Positions 46,061 to 56,878 of a stretch of DNA of 64,000 nucleotides are shown piece by piece. The DNA lies in assembly GCA_907163375.1 (NCBI GenBank), contig CAJQUW010001043.1, positions 728,501 to 792,500 on the forward strand, given 5' to 3'. Made by a program: the position numbers and the translations under genes. The stretch's first letter is position 1; the number at the start of each line of letters is the position of its first letter. This stretch comes from Prostheceraeus crozeri. Its lineage: Eukaryota > Platyhelminthes > Polycladida > Euryleptidae. Under the pieces are notes generated by a model that saw only the letters and a list, made by a program, of their open reading frames with translations, did not search any database and had not been told where the DNA came from.

Positions 46061-46803
46061 ATGTCTAAGCGACGATCGGAGAATTTTACGTTGTTTGAAC
46101 AAAATGTCTTGATATTAATCATCAAAACACATATCAATCGAATCGAATGCAAGAAGACAGATGGAATTAGCGTGAGAGCAAAAAGTGAGGCATGGACAGA
46201 AGTATGCCAAGAATTCAATAATAATGGTCATACTTCTCCACGTGAATCGATTCAATTGCGAAATCTGTGGGATTGGTTGAAGAAAAGTGCGAAGAAGGAA
46301 GAAACCGCAGATGTGAGAGAGCGAAGGAAGACTGGAGGTGGATCTTTCGTTAGCTGCATGATTGACATATCGTCAGTTGTCAGAATGATGATTCCAGAGC
46401 AGATTGACCACCCATTGTTTTCCAGAACACCTGTGATTCAGACAGAAATGGGAACATCACAAATTTTCTGAATGACCAGAATGCCCAACTTCCCCAGACT
46501 TCGGAAATCCTGCAACAGCCTCCACCATCAACCCTAGTTCAAGATGATAATGATCGGCCAATGCCAAAAAAGAAGCATTCGATGAATCAAAGTAAATACT
46601 TCAATTCGATACTCGAACTTACGAAAAAAGAAAGTGACGAGAAAATGGCGATGAAGCGTGAGGAACATGAAATGAAGATGAATATTTTGAAAATCAAGAG
46701 AGAAATAAAAGCCCGAAAGTTACTGAAGATGAAGGAGGATGACGTGACATTGACGGACATTTCACTTACCAACATAACTAATTTACTTCATGGAAATGAA
46801 TAA
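46061..46803 (+). pseudogene. Harbinger SANT/Myb-like accessory protein, one frameshift
   Basis: From ATG at 46061: SENFTLFEQNVLILIIKTHI, then CKKTDGISVRAKSEAWTEVC and LRNLWDWLKKSAKKEE. This is an MSANTD3-like Myb/SANT domain (residues about 5-85). In PIF/Harbinger elements such a protein helps bring the transposase to the nucleus and to DNA. The frame ends at 46469, but similarity to the expected C-terminus resumes in another frame (QLPQTSEILQQPPP, then MPKKKHSMNQSKY) and runs to TAA at 46801-46803. That tail is a charged coiled-coil segment (KKESDEKMAMKREEHEMKMN). One indel around 46425-46440 would explain the break. An upstream in-frame ATG exists at 45968. AATAAA overlaps the stop at 46802. 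Confidence 0.8.
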
Positions 46804-46978
46804 TAAAAAAACTTCTTTGTGTGGAAACTTCTTGCTTTATTTCATTAGATCATTGAATGAAGCTATAAATCCAGTCAGTTTAAAGTCAGACTTCAATTTG
46901 ACCGGGAAGAAAAAAATCTTTGTATTTAACAGCAATGAAATTAAATAAACGATAGATCAAATTGCCATGCAAAAGATG

Positions 46979-47052
46979 TGCGGCTGGTAGGATTCGAACC
47001 TACGACCCAGGTTAACTAGACCTGTGCTCTAACCAACTGAGCTACGAGCCAC
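46979..47052 (-). tRNA. tRNA-Thr(AGT)-like gene inside the Harbinger
   Basis: The reverse strand gives a full cloverleaf. Acceptor GTGGCTC pairs with CAGCCGC at 6 of 7 positions (one G/T pair; the last pair is C/C). D arm GCTC...GAGC. Anticodon stem CAGGT/ACCTG with loop CTAGTTA, giving anticodon AGT (Thr). T arm GTAGG-TTCGAAT-CCTAC. Internal A box TAGCTCAGTTGG and B box GGTTCGAATCC match the Pol III consensus. Oddities are one extra base before the D stem and U instead of a purine after the anticodon. No CCA is encoded. It starts 35 nt beyond the transposase stop, in the same orientation. It could be a true tRNA gene, a decayed copy or a tRNA-derived SINE head. Confidence 0.72.
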
Positions 47053-47086
47053 TTACGCGACTCTGTCAATTGGCAGGATCAAACCC

Positions 47087-48118
47087 TCACCACCGCATGA
47101 AAGTATTTCGTGCCGACCGATCCGACGAGTAATCACTCTCGTCTAATTCACTATCAGGCATTTGGTCCTCAGTAGAAATGCTAATGTCATCAAAAGGAAG
47201 TGTGTCATTCTGCATCCTGGCACAGTTATGAAGGACAGCAGTTGCTACTATTATGTAAGGCACTAGAGGTAGCTGCATCCGAATTGGAGTAGATAATATA
47301 GGAAAGCGCCTTTTCCAAATGCCGAAAGCACATTCGACTTTATTTCGTGTTCGCTTGTGAGCTGTATTGTAGCGTCGCTCAGATTTCGTCGTGGGGTTGA
47401 TAACTGGTGTCAATAGATATGGTCTACATGGGTATCCACTATCGCCAATGAGATATCCATGTAGTTCACTTGATTCCATTCTGTCACGAATAACAGAGGC
47501 ATCAAAAATGCGAGAGTCATGTGCTGATCCATGCCATCTTGCTACTATGTCAGAAAACAACATTTTAGCAGTACAGACAGCTTGAACATTAACGGAAAAA
47601 TAACCCTTCCTGTTACGGTAAATTTCAGCAGATGGTCCACCAGGTGATAGTATCGGGATATGTGTTCCATCAATAGCACCAATAACTGCAGGAAACCCGG
47701 CTATGTCGGAGAAATCAAGTTTGACTTGATTTAAATTTTCTGGAAATTTGATGGCTCTATCTGACAACTTGCACAATTGATGGGTCATTCTATTGACGAT
47801 GCGACTCATGCTTGATTGACTGATTTTGAATTCATCACCAATAGCCATTTGAAATTTATTTGTAGATAAATATTGTAGACATACCAGTAGTTCTTGCAAT
47901 AGAGTCAATGAAGATGCCCTCCCACGAGACACAGGATCCTCTCCTCGATCTTCTACTTGATGCAAAATTTCAATAAAAACATGCTTCCTGAGTCGAAATC
48001 GCTCGCGGAATTGGTCATCCGATAAACAGTCGCAAGGATTAGTATGATCACGCGAAACTCTTGCCTTTGTCAGTGATGCAGCGCAGCGCTCATAGAAAAC
48101 GTAGTCTGCATAGTCCAT
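47087..48118 (-). CDS. Harbinger DDE transposase (HARBI1-like)
   Basis: An uninterrupted 343-codon ORF, close to the usual 340-400 residues. The N-terminal helical region includes FRERFRLRKHVFIEILHQVE and SQSSMSRIVNRMTHQL, a helix-turn-helix-like stretch. The DDE_Tnp_4 core has GAIDGTHIPI with the first Asp (about residue 150), ARWHGSAHDSRIF with the second (about 196), GDSGYPCRPYLLTPV, and NKVECAFGIWKRRFP with the catalytic Glu (about 263). A conserved VATAVLHNCAR follows. The C-terminus is acidic and Ser-rich. All catalytic residues are present. Expression would read from near the right TIR inward, converging on the SANT gene. Confidence 0.95.
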   Translation of the reverse strand: MDYADYVFYERCAASLTKARVSRDHTNPCDCLSDDQFRERFRLRKHVFIEILHQVEDRGEDPVSRGRASSLTLLQELLVCLQYLSTNKFQMAIGDEFKISQSSMSRIVNRMTHQLCKLSDRAIKFPENLNQVKLDFSDIAGFPAVIGAIDGTHIPILSPGGPSAEIYRNRKGYFSVNVQAVCTAKMLFSDIVARWHGSAHDSRIFDASVIRDRMESSELHGYLIGDSGYPCRPYLLTPVINPTTKSERRYNTAHKRTRNKVECAFGIWKRRFPILSTPIRMQLPLVPYIIVATAVLHNCARMQNDTLPFDDISISTEDQMPDSELDESDYSSDRSARNTFMRW

Positions 48119-48239
48119 GTTGGTTCGAAATGAATTTCCAGTATTTGCGTTCTTGAAGTCATAATGATTCTAATGATCGATAGCGCATTTAACTGGCATT
48201 TAACTCTACTCTCTTCCTCGGTTAAATCTTCAGGTAAAG

Positions 48240-48353
48240 TTAGCCGACGATTTCACTTGACCGAGGTTTGTGAATACGACCCTCGATTAAAGTTAACTTA
48301 GCTAGCAATTTAACCGAGAGTTAAGACTTAACCGAGACTTCAGGATACGGCCC
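48240..48353. repeat. Harbinger right TIR and subterminal repeats
   Basis: Contains the inverted 25-nt TIR at the end, preceded by TTTAACCGAGAGTTAAG, CTCGATTAAAG and TTGACCGAGG. These mirror the left subterminal motifs. The transposase start codon is about 120 bp further in. Confidence 0.85.
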
Positions 48354-48509
48354 TTAGGGTCTTAAGTCTGTGACGAGTCTGCATTAACCGATGTGATTAT
48401 ACCATGGAGGATTATACATGCACTTCACTGAAAATTTATCTTGGCCTCACAGAACAGTAGGCCTGCGTTCTGTTTTTGCCTCCACATATTTAGAAGATAA
48501 TTATTTTCA

Positions 48510-48571
48510 GGCCCGGCCGAAACCCGACACTGAGACCGAAAGAATCAGGCCAAAGCCAGGTCCGGCTACTG
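48510..48571. repeat. GC-rich hAT-like terminus
   Basis: Reads CAGGCCCGGCCGAAACCCGA, then GGCCAAAGCCAGGTCCGGC and CTACTG. It resembles the subterminal style of hAT elements and partly the block at 43411-43495. The flanking 8-mers do not match each other, so I do not pair them. Confidence 0.3.
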
Positions 48572-50735
48572 TACAAGTCTGCTCCCACATCTACGAATAT
48601 CTTCGCTATCTCTATGTGTCTACAGCATGCCTAGAAACCTGTGTGCAGAGATTAAATGAGAAAATACATAAATATGTCTCTGTAAGACAGCAGATTCTGA
48701 TATTACATATTTTGTTGCCGTCGGTCGGGATTCATTCATCTGAGAATAATAAAAAATAATTTTATACGACCGTGTACGATTAGTTGTAGATTAGTTGGGA
48801 ATATACAACTTCACGGTCTTAGAAAATTGTATATGTTGTTCCAACACATTCTTGCTTTACATTTCTTCACGTGCACGACATGATACATTGATGATGTCAT
48901 CAAATAGATCAATGAGGTTTGTAGTGAATGCACTAGTTTCTTGACCAAATGAGAAAACGCCCTCATCCAAAATGCGCTGCGAAAAGTGTCGTGCAAAGTA
49001 GATTATTTTCTTCATAACAATGATGAGCTAAGTTAAAAAATTTTCAGAAATTATGTATAATTCGTTTTGCTACAAAATCTTATTAGTCTGACAAAATAAT
49101 GTAGAGTGATTCTTTTATAAGCTTGGACTACTCGTAGCCTGGCACTGGAAATTGAAAATCATGGAGGCCGAGTTTTCAGGAACCCGACCTTGCAGCTACA
49201 GGTCATCTGAAAACATGTGTACCACGTATTGTATAGCATGTACGATTATAGCTGCTTCGTCTAACTGTTGTTTAGCAACCGACGTCTTCAACAGCTTTCA
49301 GTGAGAATCTAACATCACAAGCTTATTAATTAAATTACAAAATCACGCTCAAGCTGTGTCCAACGAGAAGAGACTAAAAAAAGCAATTGGAGTAATTTTT
49401 GCTCAGCCGAAGCGAACCGATTCGAATCTCTCTCGAATCGCAATTTCGAATCAAATTGGATCTCGAAGCTTCGCATATCCCTATTTAATGATAATGGCAC
49501 GGTTAGGTCGTCACAATGAACTTATTGCATCTGTTCGATTTGTTGTAAACCATGCCTGCCTTAATGATATTGCAGACATCATTTTCTATACAAAGTTAGC
49601 ACTTAGTGCTTTGACTTTTGTTAAATTCGAGCTGTGTAAATGTATTTTGCTGAATTTGACTTGCATTGAATGATTTGATGACAATTACTCTAGAATCGCA
49701 TGAGTGAGTCTGTGAGCGGATTTAATATTCGGATATGAATACCATGTCGGATTAAAGACACTTCACGTAAGATTTACTCGTTGCACGTATTTTCATAAGC
49801 AATCTTTCCCTGATAAATTTATCAAATTTTAACAGATGTGTTTCATAGTATTCGCATGTGATCACCACGAGACTGCGTCTCCTCTTGCTTTAACATCACT
49901 TGCTTAAGCCTACCTACAACTGATGAGACCCAAAAGACTGATTGATGTCCCGTAGGGGTTACAACTGTTTCGATTTGATAAATTTGTCATAGCCAGGCTA
50001 CTTGGAATGATAAGTCACTAAAACGTCGGTATATCTTGTAATAAGAGACGCGTTTTTAAAATTTCCTAATGATTGTGATTAATCAAAATATCTTCTATAG
50101 ACGCAACATGGCATGAAGAATGAAGTATGCTGTAAATAGAGTTGAAAGCGGATCAACCACTCTTTTTGGGAACCATCTGGCAGAGAAAAAAGCAGCCACC
50201 TCTGCCATCTGGGCCGGAAGTCAGAGAGCAAACTGTTACGAACTGTCAGAAGTTGAATCTCCTGCTAAAATTGTGACAGAAGCAGGTTTTCAGTGCTGCT
50301 TAGACAGTTTCTGTTGTGTAAGTTTTGCCTTTGTGGCTTTTCCTGAGACAGTTTGGTCAAAACTGTCAAAACAGTTCTATGTCAAGACTGACAGTCAGGA
50401 CTATTTGTAAGAAGTACATTCTGATCAGAAGCCCTTGTGACGGTTATCACCAGACATGCGGGAACGATTTTTGTATGAGGCGCTAAAATTTCTGGTGCTG
50501 CAAAACAAATTTATAGGCAGTCAATCGAGACATGCGGCTCTCTAGTGGAAAGTGTCGTCTTGGATTAAACTCTGATATTTAATTTACTATTTTTTACACT
50601 TAGCTGAATCTTGTATTACTTTTTGGGTTCAGCATTTTGTTCATCATGGCCTCCCGCAATTTTGAGTTTTCTTCATCGTTGCAACTGAGTGACAGATATG
50701 GGCATCAATCTCCTGAGTAAAACATGCACTTCATG
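48572..50735. other. Unassigned; one possible hAT-like end
   Basis: At 49415-49482 GATTCGAATC, TCTCGAATCGC, TTTCGAATC and TCGAAGCTTCGCATATCCC occur in a row, like a hAT right end with palindromic subterminal repeats. No partner was found. The 96-105 codon frames here (49356-49673, 50120-50410) have no known motif. Confidence 0.35.
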
Positions 50736-50781
50736 ACAACATTCATGTCAATCCATTCACAACATTCATGTCAATCCATTC
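50736..50781. repeat. Tandem duplication of a 23-bp unit
   Basis: ACAACATTCATGTCAATCC plus ATTC is present twice in direct succession without mismatch. About 70 bp later ACAGGTCT occurs three times within 45 bp (about 50852-50895). Confidence 0.85.
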
Positions 50782-50895
50782 AAGAATAAATTCAAGAATC
50801 TTGAATCTTGCCATGCTATTATCGAGCCGCAGTAATGCTATAGTGACGCAGGTCTGCTACAATTACAGGTCTATTACAGGTCTGCTACAAATCTA

Positions 50896-53800
50896 ACCAA
50901 AATCTTCAAGTAATGTCCGATGAAAAATGGGCCTACATTCAAAATATGGGCAAGTACAATGTATGCATTCATCTTTTTCAACATGCGCGTAGTCTTTTAC
51001 AATCAAAATAACCATGTTTTTAAGGGCGATTTTTTAATGATTTCCGTCAATTGCTGGTAGGCTAAAGGACCAACAAGATGATCTTGTGAGTATCTCAGTT
51101 GGAATCTAAGCATTACGCTTTTAAAAGCATTTACTGAAAAATATGGAAACATCAGACTCAATCAGTTTTTTACATATCATCTGAATGAAATTAGATGGCT
51201 GGAGTTGGACTGAACTCACTGAAGTCTAAGTGACAAGTTATACATGAAATTCAAATTTGTAAAATTTAAGGAAGTGCATATTACCCCTCCATTTCATTTT
51301 TCGCCACTGCGCCGTTGACACGGTATAGATTTTAAATGCAGATAGCATGAATCTCGAACAAATGCGTTTGTATTCCTGTAAAATAGCAAGATCTGTTTCA
51401 TTTGTGACATTTCTGCTTTATTAAATTACCAAAGTTTGCAAAGTCATTTAATCTCAAAAATTACCGATTTTTTTAAAAAAAATTTACCGGTAAATTTGCA
51501 TCATTGCCTCATAGCACCTCGTTTTTGCCATGCCGACCAGCGAGGATCCTGAGAATCCTGACTTGTTTTTCTCCATTAAACAATAATTACTTGAATTTTC
51601 AATCTCCGAGCGATTTATAAGTTTATAGACTTAGTAAAATGAATAATTCTCATCAACTTCACCACTTAGCTACAAGCTTAATTTGCGGCTACAAAAACAG
51701 CAAAGTCTAAAAGCAAAAAAACGGGTGACTGACTGGCTCATCGAACGGTGCCCTTGACCCAATGATCTACGATTTTATCGTTGGTATGTGTGCTATCATG
51801 TTCTAGCTCTTTACTTTGGCAACGGTTTCAGCAAGCGATTTCTTTAGACTTTCCAAACGCAGGAACGATTTTAAAAGTGTTTAAGCCACATCGCTGAAAT
51901 CCATCCCTGGAGATATACTGTAATTTCAAAGGAGAATCCACAGCCTCTCCGCGCATTGTATTGACGAACAACTGGCGTCAATGACTGCTGCAGTCATCAT
52001 ATCTGATTGGTCGCATACTTGCCATGTTTTACCATTCACTAGAATGATTGTTTCAGTCATTTTCTCCTGACGGTCGCTTCGATGCACAAGTCAAATTTCT
52101 CTGCCCTTCCGTCTGGCGAAGCTGTCGAGGAGACATTCTTAGGATCTTATGGTCATGATGTCATACTGGCAGAAGCCAATCATATTATGAAGTAAACAAT
52201 AAAATTCTGACATGTGGATTGGATTTCTAAAAATTTGATGGAATCGTGACAATTTGAATATTCTGAAGATGTTCATGACATGGATAAGCGCAGTCGATGA
52301 AAAGTTGGTTTTGCTTTCAACAGAAGCATTGGGATTCTCCACACACTCAATGAGTTCTCACAGCCCTAGTGAAAAATCCCAGTCCATCTCATCTGCAGCA
52401 AACTGAGAAGATCAGCAATATAAATCTGTGGGCTCTTGTATCAGTGGATGGAGACCTGTATTTCTGAACTCGCTCTACAGAGCTTGACTTCATTCATACA
52501 CAGGAGTCACGTCCATGGACACATGCACATTGTACGTGGATGGTAACTAAATTTCTGATTTGTATAGAAAATATCTGTTTTGTATTGTTTGATATAGGTT
52601 ATCGCATACAGGGCCTATCAATGAATCATATTCCATGATCAATGTGTCTGGCTAAAGGCCTTGAAGTTCCTCCAAGTAACTAAAACATTTAGGGGGATCA
52701 GCACTCCCTAGCCCCTTCTTCTCGCGTGCCTGGTTACCAGTGTTGTTATTAAGTAGTTACAAGACAAAAAATAGGCAAAAAGCTCCGACAGAAAATGTCA
52801 CTATAGGAAGAATATACTCGTAGCCATGCTAATTTATGAAATTATTCCTGGCATGCATCAGGCGCGGTCAGTAATAAAAAGTATTCGGTGGACACCCGTC
52901 TAATTTTCGTAAGAGATAGGCCTATTGTAATACACATCGCTTGTATTCTAATCGATGCCAACTATTTTATGAAACGCAGCTGGTTTCATCTGTTGTCTCC
53001 CCAATCAGTGCCTACTGCCTGATAAGCAATCTGAACATTAAGTCAGCAGCAGTTGAAATTTTCTGTTGGTTATTGCCTTTCCCGCTCAACCAATTCAATC
53101 CGACCCATTGTTCAACAGCAGATGACGGTTTGTAGTCTTATCGAGGGGGAGACAGCAATACAACAACAAAACACGCGACGCTTGGTAGAGCGTCTCATTG
53201 TCAGAGCAGAAATTTAACGAATGACTGTGATGACGTGACGTTGATCTGAACTGTGCTTTGATCGTTTGAATTCACTAATAGTATTATTATCTATTAATGC
53301 ATCTCAGCACACAAAACTTTTTAACTAACTTCACAACATTTCTTAAACACTGACACCATTTTAACACTTTCTCAAAAATATGAGTCAATTTCTTTGTACC
53401 TTTCGAGTCAGTGAGCTATATATGGTCTGAAAAATGAAGCTGGCTGGTTACTCCAAAATGTCATCTTGGATAAAATTAGTGACTACCCAACTTGCAAGCA
53501 TACCTCACGTCCATGGCATGCATTACCCACTTTGTTTACCGACTCATCTGAGGAAACTACACTTAAAGAGGAATTCTGTCTGCTCAAACACAACCAAGCT
53601 CGTCAATAAGTTCCTGGTTGATAGTAATCGGCTCCTTTATCACTGCATTTCATGAGCATGGTTTTCTCGCTTCCGTTGAGTACAAAATCATTTCATCCAA
53701 TAACTTGCCACTTCAATCTATTGATAGAGCAAAAGTGTTTGTGTTTAGCCATGTAAGCATAAAATTGTTGGTATTTTGGATATTCAAGTGTGAAGAAATT

Positions 53801-55918
53801 GATGAATTTCCATTTCCAGGCCCAACAATACGGCGTCAAGGACGATCCGGGTTTGTCCATCCTTAAAATACAGCTCAGCTCCAGCTATGCGTGCAAATGT
53901 ACTAATTTCTAAAATTGTGATACCCACCTATTTATTTGTTTTTCTTTCTAAAAATCTCCTTCTTTTCAAAAAGTTCCAAATGCAAAATCACTGTGGCACC
54001 CGGTTCTCTCTCTCTTTCTCTTCGAAAACTCAAACTCAAAATGCTTATTACGGCAAGTCTGACATAACCATACAATGACATCATAAAATTTTATGAGGAG
54101 TAGGATGACGCACGTATATTATCATGAAATGAGAACTTTGAAATTGACATTCATGGGCGATGTTTGGATGCAAGATGATAGAAAAAATGCACTGATTGTC
54201 CACCATGAGTGATTAGGAGTCGACATTGAAGGCTCACAACTCAATTATGAAAATCGTTTGTAGCATTGAAAGCAGGAAATGGAGAGGAGACATGTTACAT
54301 TTGCAGCTATCATCCATTTGTATGTACACGTATGTCAAACATCAACGCAAGACATGATACAAGGTCAATATCGGTCTATAACAATGAAGCATGCCTGCAT
54401 TTTATTATTTCACAATTTCAGTTTTCTCACGCAGACACTGATCTCACACCCCACCTACCTATTATTTTCTGATGCATCTGAAAACTTAAGAAAAAAATAA
54501 AAACGATGAAGTCGTGATGCATCATGAATTTGTAGCGCAAGCATTCCGTGCATTCCAAAATGGTTTTTAACTGTCGAACAAAGCACCCACGCTTGCGTCC
54601 TGTATCTACATGTCAAGGCAAGTATGTGAACTCTTGCTTTCAGTCTTGTCTTGCGTCAGAATTAATCACAAGATTACGCTGTTCTTGCAACTACTGTAGG
54701 ATTCATTTTTCTGAAAAATATGCAAAAATGTTATGTAAGATCGATGAAGCATCATATGAGGAATAATCTAAGCGTATGTCTTCCATTCTGCTCTGTATCA
54801 ATGAAAGGCTGAAATTCAATTATTAGATTGGGATTCGTATTAGGCCAACAAATTTTGTAAATTAAGGTGTCTTTGCTCCGATTGCTAACAGGTCGGCGTC
54901 ATAATAAACCATCCAAAGCGAAAGCTGCAAATGTCAAATTTGTTGACTTATTTGCTTTATTTCCTTGCTGACAGTTATTATAGCATTTTAATTTTCAATT
55001 ATAGTTGAGATTTTGCGCAACCACTGAATCATTAAATATCAACAAAATTTTGGTGTGTACTCACTTGCTGTTGTCAGAATACTTGAAAAGCAATTTATAA
55101 TAAAAGGGATAAACAAAAATCTACAATATCTGATGGATCTGCAATTCTACCTAAACATTTTATCATTGGAATCTTCAATTCTAAATTTTAATCATAAACT
55201 ACAAAATATGTAGACTTGCTGATAGAAGGAAAGGCAATGACAATGTAAGCCCCATCAATGTCAATACAACGTCGTTAGGGACTGTAAGAATTGAAGAAAC
55301 TTCAATGCAGTTCGTTCATCAGTTCAGTTCACTTCAGTGGCAGTAGCTGGGATATCCCGTTCGCTCAGTGCTCTTGTTCACCAGTGAACGGCCTAAAACC
55401 TCACTCACTCTAAAGTTCAAATGCACTCATTCTTACTCACATAGACACGAATTTCGCGAAACAAAAGCAACCCTCATCATGGTGTAGAATCAAAACGACA
55501 AATTAATACAACTATGCATGTACAAAACGTTCGCTGCCGGGGCTAAAAATTTTGAGTAGCGCTCTTTGACAAGGAAATGCATTAATTAAGCATAGCGTTG
55601 ATTAAGATTTTCCCTAACATATGCATTTGGACTTATTAATGACGAAATCAAGCGATTTGTTTGAATTTGAAAGGTGCGACTGAGCTCGTCATTTGCAATG
55701 ACGAGTTAAGTCACACTTGGCTTAATCACGTCTAATTGCAGATAAATCCAATTGCTTAGAAGGTTAAAGATTTCATAGCATATTCCGAGCCTCAATATCA
55801 AATACCATCTTTAGCACTTTCTCAGGTCACGGTAGTGAGAATTCTTCATCACATCGGAAGATTGACAGGAAGATTTTCAGGCATCGGTTCCAATACATTC
55901 TTAGAATTGATAGAATAT
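50896..55918. other. Unassigned sequence, 5 kb
   Basis: This is the longest stretch without a recognisable element. Frames of 60-80 codons occur but carry no motif I trust. It could include host intron, regulatory DNA or very old repeat. Nothing specific can be supported. Confidence 0.4.
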
Positions 55919-56878
55919 TATAATATTGTAAATTATGATATAGGCCCTGAATATCGAGTTCATACTTTTAATGACTACGCGACATTTTTCGGCCTCTTTC
56001 TTCACAGCGCTACAAAGGGTACACAGAAACTGAAATCAGATACATTTATAAGATCACTAAGTGATTAAAAGTCAAATATCGATCATTTGAAACGGCAGAT
56101 GACATCTGAATAAACTAATAGCTAACTGCTGAAGTCATCAACTTGTTTAGCCAGTCCGGAACGTGCTGAGCATGGCGCCTTGAAGCAGGGAACTCGATCC
56201 TTCCTATGTAACCACTTCTGCAAATGCAGAGGATGGCTACAACAAGGAGGTGAGCACTCATCTTTCCATGATTGTTTACATATTTGAATGTTTCTGCAGA
56301 AGTGGTTACATAGGAAGGATCGAGTTTCCTGCTTCAAGGCGCCATGCTCAGCACGTTCCGGACTGGCTAAACAATGGCAATCGGCAGAGACCCCGTTCAA
56401 ATGCGCGACCCGAACGTAGCATTGCCAAACATCTCATGACTTGCCCAGTTCTGCGACCGGGAGCTCGAGACTGCTTCAGTGTGCTGCAAAGATGCAGACA
56501 CAAACGCCAATTGTGCCTTGCCGAAGCTTTGCTAATAGAGTCTATGGATCCTGATTTGTGTCGGCAGAAGGAGACCGTGACCGGCCTGCAACTTCCGTGG
56601 TGACTTTCTGTCTATTTTCTTCTCTATTCATTAATTTCCTACTTCATCCGTGGTGTTGATGACTTCAGCAGTTAGCTATTAGTTTATTCAGATATCATCT
56701 GCCGTTTCAAATGATCGATATTTGACTTTTAATCACTTAGTGATCTTATAAATGTATCTGATTTCAGTTTCTTTGTACCCTACATAAGGCTGCGAAGAGA
56801 GAGGGCAAAACATGTCGAGTAGTCATTAAAAGTATGAACTCGATATTCAGGGCCTATATTATAATTTACAATATTATA
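55919..56878. mobile_element. PLE 3' end as a long inverted repeat
   Basis: The left arm (55919-56222) is an inverted copy of two parts of the right arm (56295-56373 and 56655-56878). By eye, identity is about 90-95%, with long exact blocks such as GATCACTAAGTGATTAAAAG. The right arm has an extra 281 bp (56374-56654) absent from the left. The right arm encodes a GIY-YIG C-terminal region and a 3' UTR. PLE copies are known to be flanked by partial inverted copies of themselves. Confidence 0.72.
56283..56603 (+). pseudogene. PLE GIY-YIG endonuclease, C-terminal piece
   Basis: The frame contains ECFCRSGYIGRIEF, HVPDWLNNGNRQRPRSN, PERSIAKHLMTC and CLAEALLIESMDPDLCRQKE, ending VTGLQLPW and a stop. 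The GYIGR signature, the HVPxWL block and the EAL.I...P.LC.QK ending are typical of GIY-YIG tails of PLE-type elements. The upstream RT is missing. The family differs from the PLE at 6.8-9.5 kb. Confidence 0.72.

Larger units (their letters stand above)
45787..48353. mobile_element. PIF/Harbinger transposon, nearly whole
   Basis: The outer 25 nt are identical inverted repeats beginning GGGCCGTATCCTGAAG. Inside them are further inverted copies of TTAACTCTCGGTTAA-like motifs. The flanks are TAA on the left (45784-45786) and TTA on the right (48354-48356), each fitting the TWA target preference but not identical. The 2,567-bp interior holds two convergent genes: a SANT/Myb-like protein (forward) and a DDE transposase (reverse). 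A tRNA-Thr-like gene lies between their 3' ends. The transposase ORF is uninterrupted, while the partner gene has one apparent frameshift. This looks like the youngest autonomous-type element in the window. Confidence 0.9.

Noticed and set aside
43411-48571. One large hAT element with the MADF element and the Harbinger nested inside it
   Set aside because: GC-rich blocks occur at both positions, but the terminal bases differ and the flanking 8-mers (CTCCTTCC and TACAAGTC) do not match.
49415-49482. tRNA B-box-like GATTCGAATC
   Set aside because: It is part of a palindromic TTCGAATC array with no cloverleaf around it.
52139-52342. Reverse-strand frame containing NIFRIFKLSRF, like the S4 segment of voltage-gated potassium channels
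   Set aside because: Only about nine residues match. The flanking residues do not fit S3 or S4-S5 and the usual regularly spaced arginines are missing. Likely chance.
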